Below are positions 41,244 through 49,896 of a DNA stretch of 64,000 nt, in pieces (position 1 is the first letter of the stretch; each line of letters opens with the position of its first letter). Where the stretch lies: assembly GCF_015694725.1 (NCBI RefSeq), contig NZ_JADQDQ010000001.1, positions 248,001 through 312,000 of the forward strand, written 5' to 3'. The notes beneath the pieces were generated by a model. That model saw only the letters and a list, made by a program, of their open reading frames with translations. It did not search any database and had not been told where the DNA came from. A program made the position numbers and the translations under genes. Origin of the DNA: Hymenobacter jeongseonensis. GTDB lineage: Bacteria; Bacteroidota; Bacteroidia; Cytophagales; Hymenobacteraceae.

Positions 41244-41354
41244 CGGTGGCGTATACAATACTATCGTAGCGCGTAATAGTTTCGGCAAATAAACGCCATT
41301 GGGACAAGCTATCAAGTTCCCATTTTCCGGCGTTGCCAGCCACATCCGCTTGCC

Positions 41355-41409
41355 ACGCAAAACGGCAGGAACACAACTTGTAAGTAAGTGTATTCCTGCC
41401 GTTTTGCGT
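41355..41409 (-). terminator. hairpin after the first thiolase gene
   Basis: A 17-bp perfect stem (41355-41371 with 41393-41409; core AAAACGGCAGGAA) and a 21-nt loop, 66 bases past the thiolase stop. No clear T run after it, so termination is likely but not certain. Confidence 0.6.
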
Positions 41410-41474
41410 GCGCCTTTAGCTAAATAAAACTACCAGCAAGAGACGGCCTCCTACCAGTCAAAATCAAGTAGCTA

Positions 41475-42680
41475 CTACAGCTTCTCGTAAATCACGGCGG
41501 CGCCCTGGCCCACACCCACGCACATCACGGCCAGGCCGTAGCGCATGCCTTCGCCGCGGCGGTGCATCTCGTGCAGCAGCGTAGCCGTGATGCGGGCGCC
41601 GGAGCTGCCCAGCGGGTGGCCCATGGCAATGGAGCCGCCGTTCACGTTCACCTTGGCCATGTCGAGGCCTAGCTCGCGCACGCAGGCAATGCTTTGGGCG
41701 GCGAAGGCTTCGTTGAGTTCAATCAGGTCGATGTCGGCCAAGGTCAGGCCGGCGCGCTGCAGTACTTTTTGGGTGGCCGGAATGGGGCCCAGGCCCATCA
41801 CCGAGGGGTCGACGCCGGCCACGGCCGAGGCCACCACCCGCGCCAAGGGCTTCAGGTTGTAGCGCTTCAGGGCGTCTTCGCTCACCAGCAGCACGGCGGC
41901 GGCGCCGTCGTTGATGCCCGCCGAGTTGCCGGCCGTTACGGTGCCGCCTTCGGGCTGGAAAGCCGGCTTGAGGGTAGCGAGTTTCTCCATCGACGAAAAG
42001 CGGGGCTGCTCGTCGGTGTCAAACAAGGCCGTGTCGCCCTTGGGGTTGGGGATGAACACAGGCACGATTTCCTTGCGGAAGCGGCCTTTCTCTAGGGCGC
42101 GGGCGTATTTGCGCTGGCTCTCGAAGGCAAATGCGTCCTGCTCTTCGCGGGTGACGTTGTACTGCCTGGCCACGTTTTCGGCCGTTTGGCCCATGGCAAA
42201 GGGGTAGTGCAGCTTGGTGAGGCGCGGGTTGATGAAGCGCCAGCCCAACGTGGTGTCGTGGGCGGTGAGCTCACGGCCGAAGGCCGATTCCGACTTGGCC
42301 ATCACAAACGGCGCACGGGTCATGCTTTCGGCCCCGCCGGCCAGGTACACGTCGCCCTCGCCGCACTTAATGGCCCGGGCGGCGTCCATGATGCTTTGCA
42401 GGCCGGAGGCACACAGACGGTTCACGGTGTTGCCGGGCACGGTGATGGGCAGGCCGGCCAGCAGCGCGGCCATGCGGGCCACGTTGCGGTTGTCTTCCCC
42501 GGCTTGGTTGGCGGCGCCAATGATGACGTCCTCAATGGCATTTTTATCAACGGAAGGATTGCGGCGCATGAGCTCACGGAGGACGTGGGCGGCCAAATCA
42601 TCGGGGCGGACGCTGCTGAGCGCGCCGGCAAATTTTCCAATCGGGGTACGCACCGCGTCCACGACATAAGCAGTTGGCAT
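41475..42680 (-). CDS. acetyl-CoA C-acyltransferase (thiolase)
   Basis: A 401-residue thiolase that cleaves 3-oxoacyl-CoA or condenses acyl-CoAs. The nucleophilic cysteine is Cys90 in [10 protein letters not shown]; the C-terminal catalytic His is in [10 protein letters not shown] and the second Cys in [10 protein letters not shown]. It could be a FadA-type fatty acid enzyme or a 3-oxoadipyl-CoA thiolase (the [18 protein letters not shown] segment is typical of the latter), and sequence alone does not decide. A close paralogue lies at 49897-51111. No other beta-oxidation gene is adjacent. ATG 42680 is chosen over an ATA-type extension four codons upstream. Confidence 0.93.
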   Translation of the reverse strand: MPTAYVVDAVRTPIGKFAGALSSVRPDDLAAHVLRELMRRNPSVDKNAIEDVIIGAANQAGEDNRNVARMAALLAGLPITVPGNTVNRLCASGLQSIMDAARAIKCGEGDVYLAGGAESMTRAPFVMAKSESAFGRELTAHDTTLGWRFINPRLTKLHYPFAMGQTAENVARQYNVTREEQDAFAFESQRKYARALEKGRFRKEIVPVFIPNPKGDTALFDTDEQPRFSSMEKLATLKPAFQPEGGTVTAGNSAGINDGAAAVLLVSEDALKRYNLKPLARVVASAVAGVDPSVMGLGPIPATQKVLQRAGLTLADIDLIELNEAFAAQSIACVRELGLDMAKVNVNGGSIAMGHPLGSSGARITATLLHEMHRRGEGMRYGLAVMCVGVGQGAAVIYEKL

Positions 42681-42770
42681 TCGAGGTATCAATTGCGGCG
42701 CAAGCGCCGGATGGGACTAAATTTGTGGGCCCGGCCTAAACCCGGACCTTTTTCTATACTTACAACAAAG

Positions 42771-43244
42771 ATGATACAAAGAATCCAAAGCGTGTTTTTA
42801 CTGTTGCTGGCGCTGGCCATGCTCAGCGTGTTAGCCCTGCCCCTGTGGCACAAAGTCGACGGCCTCACGGGCCAGGAACTCACCCTCACGGCCTTCGGCT
42901 TCACAACCCCGGGCAAGCCACTAGCTGTGCCACCGGGCCCGGTTTGGGTTATCGGTTTGCTGGCGGGCGCTTCGGCGGCAGTGGCGGCCTTCGAGATTTT
43001 TCAGTTCCGCAACCGCGGCCGGCAGCTCCTGCTGGGCTCGATAAACCTGTTGCTCATCACGGCCACGCTCGGCGCCTCGTTCTACTTCTCCAACCTCGGC
43101 GAGCAAGCCCTCAATATCAAGCTGGAAGGCAAATTTCTGGCTGGTTTTTACCTGCCCACCTTGGCCCTGTTGCTCAACCTGCTGGCCAACCGCTTCATTC
43201 GCCGCGACGAGCAATTGGTGCGCAGCATGGACCGCCTGCGGTAA
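42771..43244 (+). CDS. DUF4293 membrane protein
   Basis: A 157-residue integral membrane protein with four helices (MIQRIQSVFLLLLALAMLSVLAL, VWVIGLLAGASAAVAAFEIF, LLLGSINLLLITATLGASFYF, GFYLPTLALLLNLLANRFI) and a basic cytoplasmic end. The N-terminal MIQRIQSVFLLL and the RNRGRQL loop fit the DUF4293 family of Bacteroidota, of unknown function. The promoter TTG (42693), 22 nt, TAAATTTG (42718-42725) lies in the spacer to the divergent thiolase. A longer open frame upstream on the plus strand is antisense to the thiolase gene and was ignored. It ends before a 23-bp terminator. Confidence 0.88.
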   Translation: MIQRIQSVFLLLLALAMLSVLALPLWHKVDGLTGQELTLTAFGFTTPGKPLAVPPGPVWVIGLLAGASAAVAAFEIFQFRNRGRQLLLGSINLLLITATLGASFYFSNLGEQALNIKLEGKFLAGFYLPTLALLLNLLANRFIRRDEQLVRSMDRLR

Positions 43245-43295
43245 GAATAAAGGGTGATTTTGCCGGTTATTCGGTCATGCTGAACAAATATCTGG

Positions 43296-43344
43296 CAACG
43301 CAAAAGAGGCCGCTGTGACAATCACAGCGGCCTCTTTTGCGTTG
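43296..43344. terminator. 23-bp perfect hairpin between convergent genes
   Basis: Arms 43296-43318 and 43322-43344 with a 3-nt loop (core AGAGGCCGCTGTGA). It divides the DUF4293 and DUF4476 genes. Confidence 0.85.
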
Positions 43345-43350
43345 TCTTGA

Positions 43351-44205
43351 TTACTGCCCGGCTCGCACGGCTTGCTGCACGTCCCGGATGCTGTCGTCAT
43401 ACTGAAACGCTTCGTACACGCGGTAGAAATTTTGCGGGTCGGCCACGCGCGGGTAGGCAAACTTGGCCAGCTCAACGCGGGATGCTTCAAACTCCAGGCT
43501 CCGCAGCAGCCGCTTCAAATCATCGGCCTGAATGCTGCTTTGGGCCAAGGCTTCTTTAGCAATGCTGAGTTTGCTGGCCTCAAAGGAGCGTTGCTGCACG
43601 GCTTGCACCAGGGCGTCTACATCCTGCGAGGTCATGGTGCGGCTGCCGTTTCCTGCCGAACCCGGATAATAGCCGCCGTTGCTGGGCGTGTTCTCATACC
43701 CGGGGGCAGATTGGCGCGGGTTGTCGTAGCCGCTGTTCGCGTTGCCAGCGTCGTAGGGGTAGCTGCCGTTTCCACCCTGGTCGTAGGGCGTGGGGCGGTT
43801 GTTGTAGCTTCCGCCGTTGTAGCCGTTTCGGTTGCCCTGGCCCCGGTTGGGGCCGTAAAGGGCCACCGTCGCCACCTGCCGCAATCCCAACGGGCGGCCG
43901 GGGCGGGCTATCAATACAAAAGTGGTTTCGAGGCCCGGCTCCAGCCACACCCGGCTGCGGAAGCGCACCACGCGGCCGTAGGCTGCGGGCACGGTGAATT
44001 CGGCCCAGTGCAGCCCGGGAGCCAGCCGGTCCACGTGCACCTGCCGGGCCGCGCCGCGGGTCAGGGGCCGCCCGTCGAGCACGAGGCCAAAAGGCACACC
44101 GCGCTCCGAAGAAAAGTTAACATTGGCCGCAGGCGGGGGATACGCCAACGCCGGCGCAATGGCGGCAAACAACCCAGCCACCGCAAGAAGTAAAGCCTTT
44201 TTCAT
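43351..44205 (-). CDS. DUF4476 exported protein
   Basis: A 284-residue secreted protein: signal peptide MKKALLLAVAGLFAAIAPALA, an N-terminal beta domain (about 25-115), a low-complexity Asn/Gly/Tyr-rich linker (YGPNRGQGNRNGYNGG onward, about 117-180) and a C-terminal helical DUF4476 domain (about 190-284) beginning TMTSQDVDALVQAVQQRSFE and ending VYEAFQYDDSIRDVQQAV, which matches the family pattern. Role unknown. It faces a DUF4293 membrane protein across the long terminator and stands 183 bases before a PorE-like OmpA gene. Confidence 0.88.
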   Translation of the reverse strand: MKKALLLAVAGLFAAIAPALAYPPPAANVNFSSERGVPFGLVLDGRPLTRGAARQVHVDRLAPGLHWAEFTVPAAYGRVVRFRSRVWLEPGLETTFVLIARPGRPLGLRQVATVALYGPNRGQGNRNGYNGGSYNNRPTPYDQGGNGSYPYDAGNANSGYDNPRQSAPGYENTPSNGGYYPGSAGNGSRTMTSQDVDALVQAVQQRSFEASKLSIAKEALAQSSIQADDLKRLLRSLEFEASRVELAKFAYPRVADPQNFYRVYEAFQYDDSIRDVQQAVRAGQ

Positions 44206-44333
44206 GGCGCTAAAGAGAAAAGCTGCCCGGTAAAGTCGGGCGCTGTTTTCCCTGTTTTCAAAAGGTATGCCACGTTTGGACGCCTTCGAAGCCGAACGGT
44301 ATTCTCCCCCGGGTTACGGCCGAGGCAACATGA

Positions 44334-44369
44334 AAAAAGGCCCCGCAATTCGAACTGCGGGGCCTTTTT
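44334..44369 (-). terminator. intrinsic terminator after the OmpA-like gene
   Basis: A 14-bp stem (AAAAAGGCCCCGCA with TGCGGGGCCTTTTT), 8-nt loop, 19 bases past the OmpA-like stop. Confidence 0.85.
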
Positions 44370-44388
44370 CTGTACTTAAAGCGGCTGG

Positions 44389-46311
44389 TTACTTTGCCAC
44401 GCGTGTTACCTTAAACTCGGTGCGGCGGTTGAGCTGGTGTTCGGCCTCCGACTTGGGCGCTGCAATGATGGGCCGCGACTCGCCGTAGCCCCGGGCCGTG
44501 ATGCGGGCCTTGTCGATGCCTTTGCTCACGATGTAATCGACGGCCGCCTGGGCGCGCTGCTGCGAGAGTTTCTGGTTGTAGGCGTCCTTGCCGCGCTGGT
44601 CGGTGTGGGAGCTTAACTCGATGGAAATTTTGGGGTTGTCCACCAGCGTTTGCACCAGGGTGTCGAGGCGGATGGCCGCGTCCGGACGGATGTTGAACTT
44701 GTCGTAGTCGTAGAAAATGTCTTTGACTTCGATGGCCCGGGCCAGAATGATTTTGTTCAGCGTCAGCGTCACCGGCAGCCGGATGTCGTTGGTCGGGTTG
44801 GGCAACTGGTCCTGCGGGGGCTTGCGGCCCACGGTGCTCAGCGAGGCCCGCGCGGCGAAATCGCCCGGCCGCTCGGCCAGGAAGGTGTAGCTCGAAACCG
44901 AGTCCAGCTTGGTCGTGAATTTGCCGTCCGGGCCACTCGTTAGGGTTAGGCGCTGGTTGTTGGGGCCCAGCACGGTTACCTGAGCGCCCGCAACGGGCAC
45001 GGTGGTTTTGGCTTTGTCGTCGCGTTCCAGCACGGTGCCGTCTACGTAGAAGGTCACCAGCTTGGGTGACCTCTTTTTGAAGCTATACAGGTCGTCGGAG
45101 CCTTTGCCGCCGGCTCGGTTCGAACTGAACAAGCCCATGTCGGCGCCCATCGGCGCAGGGGCGAAGTCGTCGGCAATGCTGTTCACATCGGCCCCCATGT
45201 TCGTGACTTTGCCGCCCTTCGCCGTGAAAAGGTCGAGCTTGCCCACGCCCGGTCGGCCGTCGGAAGAGAAGTAAAGTGTGCCATCAGCCGCCATGCTCGG
45301 GAAGTTTTCGTTGCCCGCGGTGTTGATGGTTTCGCCCAGGTTTTCGGCGGGCGAGAAACGGCCGTTGGGGCCCAGCGTAGCCTTGTACAAGTCGTTGCCC
45401 CCTTGGCCGCCCTTGCGGCTCGAGGCGAAGTAAAGCGTGGTGCCATCGGGCCCAAAGGCCGGCGAGAAGTCGTCGGCCGTCCGGTCGTTGATGTTGGCCA
45501 GCACGGGCTCGCTCCAGGTGCCGGCTTTGTTGTAAGAAATCCAGATATCGACGCTCAGATAGCCTTTTTTGCTGCCGTCGTTCGAGCGGGCAAATACCAT
45601 CGTTTTGCCATCGGGTGTGTACGTGGCGCTGGCTTCGTGCTTGTTTTCGGTGTTGAACGGGCCTTCCAGCTTGCGGGCGGTGCCGCCGCTCATCGTGGCC
45701 GCGTTGTCAAACTTGATGGCGTAGAGGCTGTTGAAATTCTCGCCGTTGCCGAGGTATTTTTTGCCATCGCGGCCAGAGGTAAATACCAAATCGCCGGTGC
45801 TGGCCACCATCGTGCCGCCAAAGTCTGAGGCAGGTGAATTGAGCGCGTCCACCGGTGCCACGTCGTATTTGTTTTTGATGGCGGCTACCTCTTTGCTGGC
45901 CAGGGCGTTTTTGCTTTCGGCGTCGGCGCGGGCCGCAAGGGTGCGGTTGCCGCCGCTGCTGGCGTAGGTAGCAAACTGCGCGGCGGCTTCGTCGTACTTG
46001 CCGTTGGCCCGCAACGCCTCGGCGTAGCGGTAGCCGGCGTCGGCGTTTTTCACCCCGCCATCCAGGGCCGCTTTGTAAAACGGCTCGGCCTGCTCCACGC
46101 GGTTCGACAGGCGGTAGGCCTCGCCAATGCGGAAGTTGGCCATGGCCGCGCCCTTGCCTTTGGCCACGTCGGCTTTGTAAAGCGGAATGGCTAGCTCGTA
46201 CTGGCCGCGGGCAAACTGCTTGTCGGCCTTACTCATGCTGCCCGTCGTGGCGCAGCTGCTTAGCAACGCGGCAGAGCCAGCTGCGGCGCAGACGAACAAT
46301 AGTTTCCTCAT
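44389..46311 (-). CDS. OmpA-family lipoprotein with TPR, beta-propeller and carboxypeptidase-regulatory-like domains (PorE-like)
   Basis: A 640-residue outer-membrane lipoprotein: lipobox LLSSCATT near residue 20, tetratricopeptide repeats (about 30-130), a WD40/PD40-type propeller (repeated DDFSPAFGPDGTTLYFAS and NFPSMAADGTLYFSSDGRPG words, about 150-380), a small beta-sandwich (about 405-490) and a C-terminal OmpA peptidoglycan-binding domain (SSHTDQRGKDAYNQKLSQQRA then ITARGYGESRP). This domain order is that of PorE, a T9SS component linked to peptidoglycan, but Bacteroidota have several such paralogues, so the assignment is likely rather than sure. The many T9SS cargo genes nearby fit it. 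Confidence 0.85.
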   Translation of the reverse strand: MRKLLFVCAAAGSAALLSSCATTGSMSKADKQFARGQYELAIPLYKADVAKGKGAAMANFRIGEAYRLSNRVEQAEPFYKAALDGGVKNADAGYRYAEALRANGKYDEAAAQFATYASSGGNRTLAARADAESKNALASKEVAAIKNKYDVAPVDALNSPASDFGGTMVASTGDLVFTSGRDGKKYLGNGENFNSLYAIKFDNAATMSGGTARKLEGPFNTENKHEASATYTPDGKTMVFARSNDGSKKGYLSVDIWISYNKAGTWSEPVLANINDRTADDFSPAFGPDGTTLYFASSRKGGQGGNDLYKATLGPNGRFSPAENLGETINTAGNENFPSMAADGTLYFSSDGRPGVGKLDLFTAKGGKVTNMGADVNSIADDFAPAPMGADMGLFSSNRAGGKGSDDLYSFKKRSPKLVTFYVDGTVLERDDKAKTTVPVAGAQVTVLGPNNQRLTLTSGPDGKFTTKLDSVSSYTFLAERPGDFAARASLSTVGRKPPQDQLPNPTNDIRLPVTLTLNKIILARAIEVKDIFYDYDKFNIRPDAAIRLDTLVQTLVDNPKISIELSSHTDQRGKDAYNQKLSQQRAQAAVDYIVSKGIDKARITARGYGESRPIIAAPKSEAEHQLNRRTEFKVTRVAK

Positions 46312-46402
46312 GGAATTAGGCGGTAGTAGGGAAAAGGAAGCCAAGGGAAGGGATTTCTGTTGGCTTTGTTGGGTTAGCAATAATACTACGTTTGGATAGG
46401 AT

Positions 46403-46915
46403 TCACGCCGGCTGCCGGTTTTTCTCTGCCTGCCCGAAGTAGCGTGCCAACCAAGTATCGCCGGCCGGGCGGGGCCACTTGGTATCCAGTTCCGCTCTCG
46501 TTGCCAAGGTATTGTCGAAGTAAAATGTGTTGGGGCCCACGGTGCCGCTGGCCACGGCTTCCTTCAACTCGCTGCGCTTCAGTAGCAGCACCGCGCCATT
46601 GTGCAAAAAAGCCAACTGCGACTTGTCCAGCAATTCCACGGTGAGCAGCTTCTCTAGCTCCGCCACAAAACGCACCGAGGCATCGATAGAACAGCCACTG
46701 GCGCCGGCAATTTCCTGGTCGAGGCCAATCACCAGAAAGTGTTGGTGCAGGAACTCGGCCGAGGCGTGCAGGGTGCGGCCGTGGCTCGTCCATTCCTCCG
46801 CAAAGCGGGCCATGGTGGGCAGCACCGACACGATTTCCGGTCCCGTGAGCTGCCGGTTGGCTTGGTAAATCCACACCCGGGCTTCGGGCGGGAGTTGGTC
46901 AAAAGCAACGTACAT
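46403..46915 (-). CDS. conserved Bacteroidota protein of unknown function
   Basis: A 170-residue soluble protein starting MYVAFDQLPPEARVWIYQANR with an ATG at 46915; the frame is open 23 codons further into the palindromic element but those residues are repeat-derived. Similar proteins are often mislabelled as ABC transporter ATPase, yet no Walker motifs are present. Features are a central FLHQHFLVIGLDQE segment, a VGPNTFYFDNTLATRAELDTKWPR stretch near the end and WLARYFGQ. In relatives it commonly stands next to the Fe-S protein genes found here (47097-49543), so a related role is plausible but unproven. Confidence 0.75.
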   Translation of the reverse strand: MYVAFDQLPPEARVWIYQANRQLTGPEIVSVLPTMARFAEEWTSHGRTLHASAEFLHQHFLVIGLDQEIAGASGCSIDASVRFVAELEKLLTVELLDKSQLAFLHNGAVLLLKRSELKEAVASGTVGPNTFYFDNTLATRAELDTKWPRPAGDTWLARYFGQAEKNRQPA

Positions 46916-46973
46916 AAGCAAAGGGGGAATTAAACCACGAAAAGGCCCTTCCCTAACGGGAAATGCAAAAATA

Positions 46974-47074
46974 AAGTACGTCACATCGGGCTTGCCGACA
47001 CAACCCGCGGGGCATCGTTAGGTTCGGCCAACGACGCGAGCGAGGTGTTTCGGCAAGCCCGATAAGACGTACTT
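46974..47074. repeat. 101-bp imperfect palindromic element (MITE-like)
   Basis: Arms 46974-46997 and 47051-47074 pair at 22 of 24 positions (AAGTACGTC then ATCGGGCTTGCCG), and the 53-nt centre also folds as an imperfect palindrome. It lies in the spacer between the unknown-function gene and the CCG-domain Fe-S gene. No ORF inside. Confidence 0.65.
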
Positions 47075-47096
47075 ATGCTCTTAAACGGGAAGAATA

Positions 47097-48002
47097 CTAC
47101 GCGTTGATGCCTTCGGCCGAAGCAACGAGCTCTGCCAGGTCAAACACCTGCACGCGGCTCTCTTGTTCCTTGTTTTTTACGCCGTCGCTCATCATGGTCA
47201 GGCAGAACGGGCAGCTCACGGCAATGATGCTGCCTTGCAAATCGTGCGGGCCGGGGGCACTGGTTTCGGTTTCCACACCGCCCAAGTTGGCCAAAGCGGC
47301 TGCTTGTCCGCTCAAAGTGGCCAGGGCCTCCTCGGTGCGCTCGATGTTGATTTCCTTCTTGCCGGGCTCGGCATCCTTCCACATTTGGGCGCCGCCCGCG
47401 CCGCAGCACAGGCCGTTGGCGCGGCTGCGCTTCATCTCCACCAAGTCGGCGTCGAGGGCGGCCAGCACGTCGCGCGGGGCTTCGTAGATGTTATTGGCGC
47501 GGCCCAAGTAGCACGAGTCGTGGAAGGTGATGCGGCGGCCTTTGAAGCTTTCGCCACCACTCACGCCCACCTTGCCTTCGTTGATGAGCTGCTGCAAGTA
47601 GGTGCTGTGGTGAATCACCTCATAATCACCACCCAACGCGGGATATTCGTTTTTGATGGTGTTGAAACAGTGGGGGCAAGCCGTCACGATTTTCTTGATG
47701 CCGTAGCCATTCATCGTCGTGATGTTTTGCATGGCCTGCATCTGAAACAGAAACTCGTTGCCGGCGCGCTTGGCGGGGTCGCCGGTGCAGCTTTCTTCCA
47801 GGCCGAGTACGGCGTACTTGGTGCCCACATGCTCCAAAATGCGCACAAAGGCGCGGGTCACGCGCTTGTACCGGTCGTCAAAAGCGCCGGCGCAGCCCAC
47901 CCAAAACAGGATTTCGGGCGACTCGTTGCGGGCCGCCAAATCGGCCATGACGGGAACGTTGATTTGGCGCTTTTCGCCAGCGGCGGGAGTGGTTGGGGAC
48001 AT
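47097..48002 (-). CDS. CCG-domain (Fe-S)-binding oxidoreductase subunit
   Basis: A 301-residue protein with two cysteine-rich CCG domains of the heterodisulfide-reductase subunit B / glycolate oxidase / LutA type: the first around ILFWVGCAGAFDD, EESCTGD and ACPHCFN, the second around FHDSCYLGRANNIYE, NGLCCGAGGAQMW and SCPFCLTMM. Such domains bind an unusual [4Fe-4S] cluster and pass electrons to a partner. The partner is probably the membrane Fe-S protein encoded upstream (48140-49543), from which it is separated by a REP-like element. Electron donor and acceptor unknown. Confidence 0.9.
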   Translation of the reverse strand: MSPTTPAAGEKRQINVPVMADLAARNESPEILFWVGCAGAFDDRYKRVTRAFVRILEHVGTKYAVLGLEESCTGDPAKRAGNEFLFQMQAMQNITTMNGYGIKKIVTACPHCFNTIKNEYPALGGDYEVIHHSTYLQQLINEGKVGVSGGESFKGRRITFHDSCYLGRANNIYEAPRDVLAALDADLVEMKRSRANGLCCGAGGAQMWKDAEPGKKEINIERTEEALATLSGQAAALANLGGVETETSAPGPHDLQGSIIAVSCPFCLTMMSDGVKNKEQESRVQVFDLAELVASAEGINA

Positions 48003-48028
48003 GGAAGCTTGAGAATGGAAGACGGAAC

Positions 48029-48132
48029 TGTCATCCTGAGCGGTGCGAAGGACCTTATCACGTTCGCGCCGCGGTGAGTTAGTAAACCTGACGAAAGCAG
48101 CGCTGATAAGATGCTTCCTGCGTCAGCATGAT
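48029..48132. repeat. REP-like inverted pair between the two Fe-S genes
   Basis: Left arm 48029-48060 (TCATCCTGAGCG, GCGAAGGACCTTATCA) and right arm 48101-48132, whose reverse complement reads TCATGCTGACGC, GGAAGCATCTTATCA, flank about 40 bases. The TCATCCTGAGCG-GCGAAGGA wording resembles widely dispersed bacterial repeat families. It sits inside what should be one transcript, between the membrane and CCG subunits. Confidence 0.75.
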
Positions 48133-48139
48133 AAACAAT

Positions 48140-49543
48140 TTAGGCAACCGCAGTAGCTGCCGGCTTCTCCGCTGCAAACAAGTCATCGGCCCAGTTGAAC
48201 CGGTCCGACGGCGAGAAAGCCCACGGCGCACCGTTGTTTTCGATGTTGGAGAACATGACGTTGAGCGAGTTAGGAGCAGCCGACTCTTCCAGAACCAAGA
48301 AGCGACGCATCTCAATGATGCTTTCCAATGGGTTGATGTTCACGGGGCAGCTTTCCACGCAAGCGTTGCAGGTGGTGCAGGCCCAGAGCTCTTCAGGCGT
48401 CACTTTGCCGCGCAGCAGCGTGGCGTTGGCCAAGTCCGTGATGGGCTCGTGCTTGGCTTCGGCGCCATACACGTTGGGTCGGAAAATCAGGGGCGAATTA
48501 TATTTCTCTTCCACCCGGTCGCGCGTATCCATGATGATTTTGCGCGGCGAGAGCAGCTTGCCCGTGAGGTTGGCCGGGCACACCGAGGTGCAACGGCCGC
48601 ACTCAGTGCAGGAGTAGGCGTTCAGCAGGTTGGTCCAGGGCAGGTCCTCCACGTCCTTGGCCCCGAAAGATGTCGGCGCCAGGGCCGAGCCATCGGGCGC
48701 GGTAGGCGCGGGCGGCACCACGTAGCTCGGGTCCATCATGGCCTTCACCTCGTGGGTGATGCTCTCAACGTTCGAGAATTGCCCCTGCGGCACAAGCCGC
48801 GAGAACCACACGTTGGGGAAGGTGATGATGATGTGAAAGTGCTTGGAGCTGGGCAGGTAGTTCAGAAACAATAGAATACCTACGATGTGCGCCCACCAGC
48901 CCACGCGTTCCAGCACGTGCAAGGCACTTTCGCTGGCCGGAAACAAGCCCGTGAGCATACTGCTGATGGGAAAAGTGCCGGGCAGGTCTTCGCCGCGCAG
49001 CTGGTGCAGCTTGAGGTCGGCGGTGTTCATTGTGAACAGGGCCACCATCAAAATCACCTCCACATACAGAATAATGTTGGCGTCGAGCCGGGGCCAGGCG
49101 CGCAGCTCCACGCCGGTGAGGCGGCGCACGGGCTGGGTGCGGTTGCGGCGCCACCAAAAGGCGATGACGGCCACAATCACCAGCGCGCCCAGAATCTCAT
49201 TGGTCGCCATGAGCGCATCGTAGAGCGGCCCGAGGAAGCTCAACGACCGGTGGAAACCGAAGTAGTTGCCAAACAGACCATCGACCACAATTTCGATTAC
49301 CTCAATGTTAATCACCAGAAAGCCCACGTACACAATGAGGTGGAGCAGGGCAGGGGTGAGGCGCTTGAACATCTTCTGCTGACCAAAGGCCACCAGCATT
49401 GTCTTCTTAAACCGTTCGCCGACGTTGCCGCTCATGTCGCGGTCGCGGCCAACCAGGATGTTGGCGCGGATTTTCCGGACCTGCCACGCGAAAAAACCAA
49501 ATGCAGCTACCAGGAGCAGCAGAAAAATGATGGATTGCAACAT
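48140..49543 (-). CDS. membrane-bound (Fe-S)-binding protein, HdrC/NarI-like
   Basis: A 467-residue protein with several membrane helices in the N-terminal two thirds (LQSIIFLLLLVAAFGFFAWQV, LLHLIVYVGFLVINI, GALVIVAVIAFWW, VGILLFLNYLPSSKHFH) and conserved histidines suited to heme b, followed by a two-cluster ferredoxin domain (CTECGRCTSVCPANL and CTTCNACVESCPVNI, about 312-380). It resembles the membrane part of heterodisulfide-reductase or GlpC-type complexes, moving electrons between quinones and the CCG subunit encoded next. ATG 49543 chosen over a 20-residue extension. Confidence 0.9.
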   Translation of the reverse strand: MLQSIIFLLLLVAAFGFFAWQVRKIRANILVGRDRDMSGNVGERFKKTMLVAFGQQKMFKRLTPALLHLIVYVGFLVINIEVIEIVVDGLFGNYFGFHRSLSFLGPLYDALMATNEILGALVIVAVIAFWWRRNRTQPVRRLTGVELRAWPRLDANIILYVEVILMVALFTMNTADLKLHQLRGEDLPGTFPISSMLTGLFPASESALHVLERVGWWAHIVGILLFLNYLPSSKHFHIIITFPNVWFSRLVPQGQFSNVESITHEVKAMMDPSYVVPPAPTAPDGSALAPTSFGAKDVEDLPWTNLLNAYSCTECGRCTSVCPANLTGKLLSPRKIIMDTRDRVEEKYNSPLIFRPNVYGAEAKHEPITDLANATLLRGKVTPEELWACTTCNACVESCPVNINPLESIIEMRRFLVLEESAAPNSLNVMFSNIENNGAPWAFSPSDRFNWADDLFAAEKPAATAVA

Positions 49544-49649
49544 GCGGTAAAGGTAAGGAAGTGGGAACGTTTGCGACTGCAATATACTCGGCATGCCGAA
49601 CACTTTTGATAGAAATACCTTGGCTGAACTACTTTTTTTGCTTTGCTTG

Positions 49650-49679
49650 TTGCGTCATTGCTTTGGTTTCGTACCTTTG
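49650..49679 (+). promoter_or_regulatory. promoter of tRNA-Phe
   Basis: A textbook Bacteroidota promoter: TTG (49650-49652), exactly 19 nt, TACCTTTG (49672-49679), about 33 bases before the tRNA. Confidence 0.75.
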
Positions 49680-49712
49680 CGGTCCCCAAAGCGCACTCTG
49701 CCGCGGGGAAAC

Positions 49713-49785
<73 letters not shown>

Positions 49786-49786
49786 C

Positions 49787-49825
49787 AAAAAAGGCCCTTC
49801 AACGAGATGTTGAAGGGCCTTTTTT
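49787..49825 (+). terminator. intrinsic terminator after tRNA-Phe
   Basis: A 17-bp stem (core AGGCCCTTCAAC) with 5-nt loop GAGAT, starting one base after the tRNA, followed by T-rich sequence. Confidence 0.9.
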
Positions 49826-49896
49826 CTTTTCAGGCATTCGTTTGAGCCGCTATGGCCAGCTAAAAATGCTTTGGTGCGTGCCGCTAGGCATAATGC

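Noticed and set aside
47163-48077. 304-codon plus-strand ORF
   Set aside because: Antisense to the CCG-domain Fe-S gene, whose cysteine motifs are conserved; shadow ORF.
48887-49609. 240-codon plus-strand ORF
   Set aside because: Antisense to the membrane Fe-S protein gene; no features.
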